From Phocoena phocoena (taxonomy: Eukaryota; Chordata; Mammalia; Artiodactyla; Phocoenidae), in the NCBI RefSeq assembly GCF_963924675.1, contig NC_089236.1, positions 30,527,319 to 30,591,318 of the forward strand: a stretch of 64,000 nt of DNA, read 5' to 3'. Every line of letters begins with the position of its first letter. Position 1 is the stretch's first letter. This document shows positions 58,635 through 64,000 of the stretch, in pieces. A program made the position numbers and the translations under genes. The notes beneath the pieces are model-generated. The model did not search any database and had not been told where the DNA came from. It was given only the letters and a program-made list of their open reading frames with translations.

Positions 58635-59560
58635 TTCTTTTTTCTTTTTTATTGAAATTGATGTACAATATTATATGTTACATGTGTAAAATATAGTGAT
58701 TCACAATTTTTAAAGTTTATACTCCATTTACACTTATGATAAAACACCAGCTATATTCTGTGTTGAAAAATATATCCTTGCCATTTATTTTATACAGAAT
58801 AGTTTGTAACTCTCAACTGCTACCCCTGTGTTGCCCCTCCCCACATCCCCACTGATAACCATTAATTTGTTCTCTATATCTGTTTCTTTTTTGTTATATT
58901 CACTAGTTTGTCATATTTTTTAGATTCCACATAAAAGTGATATCATGTAGTATTTGTCTTTTTCTGTCTGACTTATTTAACTTAGCTTAATATCCTTCAA
59001 GTCCATCCGTGTTGTTGCAAGTGGCAAAATTTCATTCTTTTTTATGACTGAATAGTATTCCATTTTATATACATGGAGTATGGTAGTTCTATTTTAGTTT
59101 TTAAAGAAACCTCCATACTGTTTTCCACAGTGGCTGACCCTATTTACATCCCCACCAACAGTGAACAAGGGGCTCCCTTTTTTTCACATCCTTGTCAACA
59201 TTTGTTATTTGTGCTCTTTTTGAGGATAGCCATTCTGACAGGTGTGAGGTGATATCTCATTGTGGTTTTGATTTGCATTTCTCTGATGATTAGTGATGCT
59301 AAGCATCTTTTCATGTGCCTGTTGGCCATCTGCATGTTCTCCTTGGGAAAAAAAAAATGTCTTTTCAGGTCTTCTGTCCATTTTTAATCAGGTTGTTCAT
59401 TTTTTTTTGCTGTTGAGTTGTATGAGCTGTTTATATATGTTGGATATTAATCCCTTATCGGTCATATCACTTGCAAATATTTTTTTTCCCATTCCATAGG
59501 TTGTCTTTTCATTTTGTTGATGGCTTCCTTTGCTATGCAAAAGCTTTTAAGTTTAATCAG
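58635..59560 (-). mobile_element. 5'-truncated L1 (ORF2 end plus 3'UTR), antisense, with internal deletion
   Basis: Read on the minus strand, it runs from the C-terminal third of ORF2 (59560 downward) to the 3'UTR and an A-rich tail (T-rich here at 58639-58657). Recognised antisense blocks include 'ccattctgacaggtgtgagg' (59231), 'tgatttgcatttctctgatg' (59269) and 'ctgaatagtattccatttta' (59048). At about 59080-59095 the sequence jumps from 'tatacatggagta' to 'tggtagttctattttag', skipping roughly 300 bases present in the L1 at 29.5-30.0 kb. This indicates an internal deletion. No TSD seen. Confidence 0.92.
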
Positions 59561-60220
59561 GAGAAAAGACAGTCTCGTTCCTGGTTTCCATGAGTATGCT
59601 GACTACTAGTTATCCATTAATTTTCTACTAGCACCTAAAATTAATATAAAAAATAAATTCTCTGTCTTACCCCCAACTTCCTTTCTTGCCTTATTTTGAT
59701 GAAAGGCCCTATAATCCAGGCAGAATTTCAAAATGAATCTTGTGAATTATCTATAATTTCTCTCCAGATAAATACAGTGCTGAGTTAATACTGTCTTTTA
59801 ACATCTCTCAGTTGTACTCTTCCTTTTTATCCCCTATGCTCATTGTCTCAGTTCAGGTTTTTCATTTCTCCTGTTTTAATCTCTATAGCACTCATCCCCT
59901 TACTGATCTCCCTAATTCCATTTTTCCTTCTTCTGATCTGTTTCTATCACATTTCTGGAATAATCTTTCTGAAATTGAAATCTGATCAAGAATCTCTCTT
60001 ACCAGTCATTCTTTAATAATTTGGCAATTTCCTACAGAATAAGTTCCAAATTTCTTTCCATACAATGTAAATCTCATAAGTTTTGGCTCATCCTTTCAAC
60101 TCTATTGCATGTTCTATCACTTCTTTCTCTTTTCCACCATATACACAACCTATGGTAAAAACATGTTTTTCATTTTCTCCAAAAAGCACCTGCTTATATA
60201 TTTCCCTAAAAACATCTGTC

Positions 60221-60372
60221 TCCCCAGCATTTCTTCTATTTTTTCCTTGGCCGCACCTTGCAGCTTGCAGGATCGTAGTTCCCTGACCAGGAGTTGAACT
60301 CAGGCCCTCGGCAGTGAAAGGGCAGAGTCCTAACAACTGGGCCATCAGGGAATTCCTTCCCTAGCATTTCTT
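60221..60372. repeat. 15-bp target-site duplication around the short SINE
   Basis: tccccagcatttctt (60221-60235) and tccctagcatttctt (60358-60372), one mismatch. Confidence 0.85.
60236..60357 (-). mobile_element. CHR-1-like short SINE, antisense
   Basis: On the minus strand: 'gaattccctgatggcccagt', 'tgttaggactctgccctttc', 'ctgagttcaactcctggtca' (pol III B box region), 'gggaactacgatcctgcaag' and 'tgcggccaaggaaaa'. It is about 120 bp, shorter than the other CHR copies, and shares the tRNA-like head but not the 3' body. This type is shared more widely among whales, hippos and ruminants, so it is older. The mismatch in the TSD fits that. Confidence 0.88.
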
Positions 60373-60650
60373 ATATAATTTTTTAAAAACACAGCTCAAA
60401 ATTTTGCACCTCTCGGAGGACTTTTTTGTCGCATGCAAACTTAGTTGTTAGTTCTCTCTGCTTCTCCAAATACTGTTCATATTTCCATAATTTCACTAAT
60501 CATTGCATTAAATGTATAAGCTTTTCCAGATAAGCTTAAATTAATGAGAAGTGAGGCCATTTGTCATTTCATCATATTTTCAGAACTTATATATACCTGA
60601 TATTTTCTAGGTGATCAATAGTTGTTTTGAATATATGAGTGGTTGTATGC

Positions 60651-61574
60651 TTTGGGATCTTTTTCTTCCTCTTATTATGAATGCTATCTCTACCCAATGC
60701 TCACTTTCTACAATATAAATATCCTCCATCCGTTATGGTTCAGCCCACTGTCATTTCATTCACGGCACATTTGCTGACCAGTCCAGCTCTCCACTTTCCA
60801 CATAACTGAACTCTATCAATTGTGATGACACTTATTTATCAGTCTTGTGTTAAGATATAAACAGACTAAATTAATTTTCTCTCTACCCAATTCATGTGTG
60901 TGTCCCTAATCTCTGGAAACAGAATCTAAGGTAAGGAGGGGAAGCTGTACAAACAGACCCATTACTGTTCTCATGCACTAAACTTTCCCTTTATGATATC
61001 CTACTTAATTATCTTCATCATTATTGTACACAATTCTCAGTGTGCAAACAACATGGATCACAGAATTTAATGCATTTCAAAGGTGATGAGTTCTTTTTTT
61101 TTTTTATTCTGTATTGTTCACAGCAGAAGTGGGATCAATATCCTTTTCAGTCTCAGGCTTTTTAACCTCAACATTTCATCTCAAATTATACTTTTCTACC
61201 TTTTTAATAATGTTTTCTATTAATTTATCTTATGCCATTAAGATACCAGGAGGTATGTCTTTCTTTCCTCAGTCACATTACTGTTACTGCATAGATTAAT
61301 AGCTGGCACTTGAGTGACAAAAAGGAATAAAGCAAGAGATGTGGTATAATGAAAAATGAGCTCTCCAAGTGTATCATAACTACACTCCCTGAGTATACCT
61401 ATGGAGACAAGTGGCTTGAATGAATTACCTGAATAAGCATAACTTCTTGTAGAGAACAAATACAGATGTCATAAATAAAGAAGAAACAATTTCAGTAAGT
61501 TAAAAATAATTTCTTGAACTTTTATTGTTTGCCTATATGGAAAGTAATCTATTGTAATGATCACATTTGTGCAC
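60651..61574. other. No gene; possible L2 traces
   Basis: 60730-60790 ('ggttcagcccactgtcattt', 'tttgctgaccagtccagctc') may be another decayed L2 piece. A T-tract lies at 61094-61106. Nothing else was recognised. Confidence 0.4.
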
Positions 61575-61780
61575 ATTAGAGTCAGACAAACTGGATCCAA
61601 GTCTCAGCTTTCCTCTTCCTGTAAGAGTAACCTTGGTCATTTGATTAGTCTCTAAATCTCACTGGGAAGAATCTCACTGGGAAGAATTATAATAATAGAA
61701 CAACTTATAGGGGTATAGTGCACACTGAATGTTGAGCATATAGAGTACATAACTAGTAGCATAGGCGATATCAGAAAAAC
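61575..61780 (-). repeat. MIR SINE, antisense, with an internal tandem duplication
   Basis: 'ggatccaagtctcagctttc', 'gtaaccttggtcatttgatt' and 'agtctctaaatctcactggg' give the antisense MIR head. A 15-bp unit is duplicated at 61655-61684 in its core. Confidence 0.7.
61655..61684 (+). repeat. 15-bp tandem duplication
   Basis: aatctcactgggaag occurs twice, head to tail and identical. Confidence 0.97.
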
Positions 61781-61853
61781 ACATAGGGCATGTTAAATAT
61801 AGATATGTAATAAGTAGCATGTATGTGTGAGACAGAACAGATTTCATAAGGTG

Positions 61854-61858
<5 letters not shown>

Positions 61859-61902
<44 letters not shown>

Positions 61903-61903
61903 A
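61859..61903 (+). repeat. (TA)n microsatellite
   Basis: About 45 bases of TA with one register shift (atatatta) at 61890-61892. Confidence 0.95.
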
Positions 61904-61970
61904 GCTAGTAATCTACAAAATATACTACAGATAGAATACATAGAAATGTGAGTGCTGCATATAGACAGAA

Positions 61971-62004
61971 AGACCAACTGGAAAGACCAGCTGGAAAGAC
62001 CAAC
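61971..62004 (+). repeat. 13-bp tandem repeat, 2.6 copies
   Basis: agaccaactggaa / agaccagctggaa / agaccaact, one mismatch. Confidence 0.95.
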
Positions 62005-62078
62005 TCATGATCATACCTCTGCTTGACAGCTCTGTTACATTTATATTTGGTATCCACTTGATGACACTCAGCATTATC

Positions 62079-62120
62079 CTCTTCTGGCCCTCAGATATGC
62101 TCTTCTGGCCCTCAGATATG
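62079..62120 (+). repeat. 21-bp tandem duplication
   Basis: The 21-base unit at 62079-62099, which begins ctcttctggccctcag, is repeated identically at 62100-62120. Confidence 0.98.
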
Positions 62121-62655
62121 CTCTACCCACAAAATATGCAAATATAATGCAAGGCAGTTTAGCAGGTGAGTTTATAAGCCACAGCTATGGCCATAACTTA
62201 TCACTATGCTCTCTTAGAGCACATGTGCACAAGACTCAGGCAACTTCTGCCTGATCATGCTCCCTTGTTCCTTGCTTAACTTCAGTTTTCTTAACTATAT
62301 TATCAACAGGGCAAGCTGATGTGGCAAAAAGAGAGGCAGGACATATGGCTATTATGTATTCTAGGACCCAATTGGTATATACTTTTCACCATTCCCCACT
62401 TGCTATCTATCCATGTCAGTTGATTCCTTTGCTTTCCCTTTGCTTCTCACTGTGAGTTTTAAACTGATTTAGTAAACTGTGCAACCCAAACATTTAAATT
62501 TGGTCAGTTCCATGACTCATAGCATAGCTTTTTTGGTCATGACTTAGGGACTATTATAACATCATGGGGTTTCTCATACAGCACACTTTAAAGAAAAAAA
62601 AAAAAAAGAGGGAAAAGGATATCAGCAAGTACATCATAAAAAATAAATACAAATA
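62121..62655. other. No gene seen
   Basis: Unique DNA with an A-tract near 62593-62607. Confidence 0.5.
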
Positions 62656-62659
62656 AGTA

Positions 62660-62930
62660 AATACATGAAAATAATATTCCTACTAGTGACAAATTAAAGA
62701 AAAACTAATTAAAACTAATAGTCATTTTTACTTCTCATGCATGCAAATTTGAAAAAGAATAATAATGGCTAGCATTGACAAGGGTGTATATGTGGTTGGG
62801 ACATAAATTAATAAAAACTTTCTTGGGTGCAATTTGACAATATACACAAAATTACATAAATGTGGTGTAGTGTTTGACCTGACAATTATACTGGTAATAT
62901 ATCAGAAGCTATATCCATTAAAAATGTTGA
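62660..62930 (+). mobile_element. Old L1M fragment, ORF2 C-terminal region
   Basis: 'ggctagcattgacaagggtg', 'gtggttgggacataaattaa', 'gggtgcaatttgacaatata' and 'tgacctgacaattatactgg' follow the order of the last part of ancient L1 ORF2. It is strongly decayed. Confidence 0.55.
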
Positions 62931-63194
62931 TGTTGAGTTCTGCTAATTAGTGTGCTAAGTATTCACTGTGTACTCTTAATTCAGAGTACATATTATAGAA
63001 TTTCTTTTTGATATTCATATGCATTTGTATGGTTATATACACATACAATACCTGAAAGGAAATATAGCAATTTTTATTGGTACTTCAGAATGGAAAAATA
63101 TCATTCTTTGCCTTTTTGAGTGCTTTATTATGTTTCTATAACAAACCTGGATTACTTATATAAAATATATGTTAAAATGCACTTTCTTTTCTAA

Positions 63195-63520
63195 CCTTTT
63201 CATTGTGAAATATAACACATATACATAAAATGTAAATGTTCAGCTTAACAAATAAATATAAAGCAAATATCTATGTAATTATGTCAAAAGATAGAATAGT
63301 GCCTGCTCCAGAAGCACTCACCATACCTGCTCTTGGTTCCCCTCAGTGGTCCTGCTCCATTTAATAACTATCTTTCTTTTATGGAAATTATTTCTTAACT
63401 TCTCTTTGCCAACTAGATAGTCATCTTCAACAATAGAATTTCATCCTGCTTATTAATAACCTTTCAATAAATGTAATCATACTGTATGGAGTCTTCTGTA
63501 TATGATGTATGCTGTGGGTT
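63195..63520. mobile_element. Old L1M 3'UTR-like fragment
   Basis: 'gtgaaatataacacatatac', 'atgttcagcttaacaaataa' and 'aatcatactgtatggagtct' resemble the block order of old mammalian L1 3'UTRs. Family and strand are not certain. Confidence 0.4.
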
Positions 63521-63639
63521 AATTTTTACAGATACCCTTTAAAAGATGAAGGAAATTATCTCTTATTTCTAATTGTCTAAGAACTCTTTTGTTTAATGAC
63601 TGTATTCAACATTTCTTTCAATTTATTAAACAACCATAT

Positions 63640-63900
63640 GATTTTTAAAGTCTCTGTCAATCTGTTGATATAATAAATTAAAATTGCTTTCTAATCTTAG
63701 ATACATCTTGCATGCTTTCAATGAATCCAAATTGTCATGTTGGAATTATTTGGCTAATATTTTTCTTAGGATATTTGCATGATTTTGTGACTGAGATATT
63801 CTCTTAATTTTCAGCTCTCATAGTTCTCTGTTGAATTTTGGTATCAAGTTTAGGCTGTATCATGAAAAAAGTTGAAAAGTTGACCCCTTTTTCCTAAGAT
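63640..63900 (-). mobile_element. Old L1M fragment, ORF2 region, antisense
   Basis: 'gtcaatctgttgatataata', 'tttggctaatatttttctta' and 'gttgaattttggtatcaag' are the antisense of L1 reverse-transcriptase coding sequence, in order. It is ancient. Confidence 0.65.
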
Positions 63901-63927
63901 TGTATGAAAACATTGCAAAGATTTCTT

Positions 63928-64000
63928 TGGTAGGTAGAACCTGGACTCCCAAAGATGCCCATTTCCAAATCCCTTGAACCTGTGAATACATTTTTTACAA
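63928..64000 (+). mobile_element. Start of an MLT1-like (MaLR) LTR, cut by window edge
   Basis: 'ctggactcccaaagatgccc' and 'cccttgaacctgtgaataca' resemble the beginning of a mammalian MaLR/MLT1-type LTR. Only 73 bases are visible, so the family is tentative. Confidence 0.4.

Larger units (their letters stand above)
59850..60650 (+). mobile_element. L2 LINE 3' end, interrupted by a short SINE
   Basis: Sense L2 blocks: 'ctgatctccctaattccatt', 'tggaataatctttctgaaat', 'tctgatcaagaatctctctt' and 'cagaataagttccaaatttc'. After the SINE come 'gccatttgtcatttcatca' and the L2 terminus 'tctaggtgatcaatagttgt'. It is ancient and diverged. Confidence 0.68.

Overview
The window is mammalian nuclear DNA, almost certainly from a cetacean. 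The main evidence is seven copies of the tRNA-derived CHR-type SINE typical of whales and dolphins, plus one short CHR-1-like copy. Around them sit LINE-1 elements of a matching young type and older mammal-wide repeats (L2, MIR, MER1/MER5/MER20, MLT2). No ruminant Bov-B or Bov-tA repeat was recognised. The composition is AT-rich, and I found no host protein-coding exon, tRNA, rRNA or snRNA gene. Every long reading frame that I could explain lies inside a repeat. The window therefore looks like a gene desert or the inside of a very large intron.

Layout. 1-1.4 kb: 5' part of an antisense L1 (5'UTR and ORF1) cut by the window edge. 1.5-13.8 kb: old repeats (hAT, MIR, L1M, L2, MER1, MER5A), a CHR SINE and a 5'-truncated L1 with a 17-bp target-site duplication (TSD). 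13.8-23.2 kb: mostly unique AT-rich DNA with a CHR SINE and an L2 split by an MLT2-type ERVL LTR. 23.17-30.50 kb: a full-length L1 with a perfect 13-bp TSD, a 5'UTR that starts with a YY1-like site, ORF1 and ORF2 broken by frameshifts and stops, a 3'UTR quadruplex-type G-rich tract, and a CHR SINE inserted in its 5'UTR. 32.6-33.8 kb: a 3' L1 fragment split by another CHR SINE. 33.9-44.6 kb: L2, MIR, MER20 and two young CHR SINEs with clear TSDs. 44.7-47.3 kb: an unnamed repeat followed by a decayed class III (ERVL-type) endogenous retrovirus with integrase-like and dUTPase-like traces. 47.8-58 kb: mostly unique, including segments that look like conserved non-coding DNA, and a tail-less CHR SINE with a 10-bp TSD. 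58.6-64 kb: truncated L1, an L2 with a nested short SINE, MIR, a cluster of short tandem duplications beside a long (TA)n, old L1M pieces and the start of an MLT1-like LTR.

No genes here work together in a pathway. The biology is the history of retrotransposition: active-type L1 supplied the machinery, CHR SINEs used it, and insertions are nested in datable order. I found no convincing new biological system. The most useful observations are the full-length but dead L1 (the catalytic FADD motif reads FADG), the tail-less SINE with a TSD, the cluster of tandem duplications at 61.6-62.1 kb, and several candidate regulatory segments that can be tested by cross-species alignment. Repeat names come from recognising consensus features by eye. 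Boundaries given without TSDs are good to about 10-50 bases.
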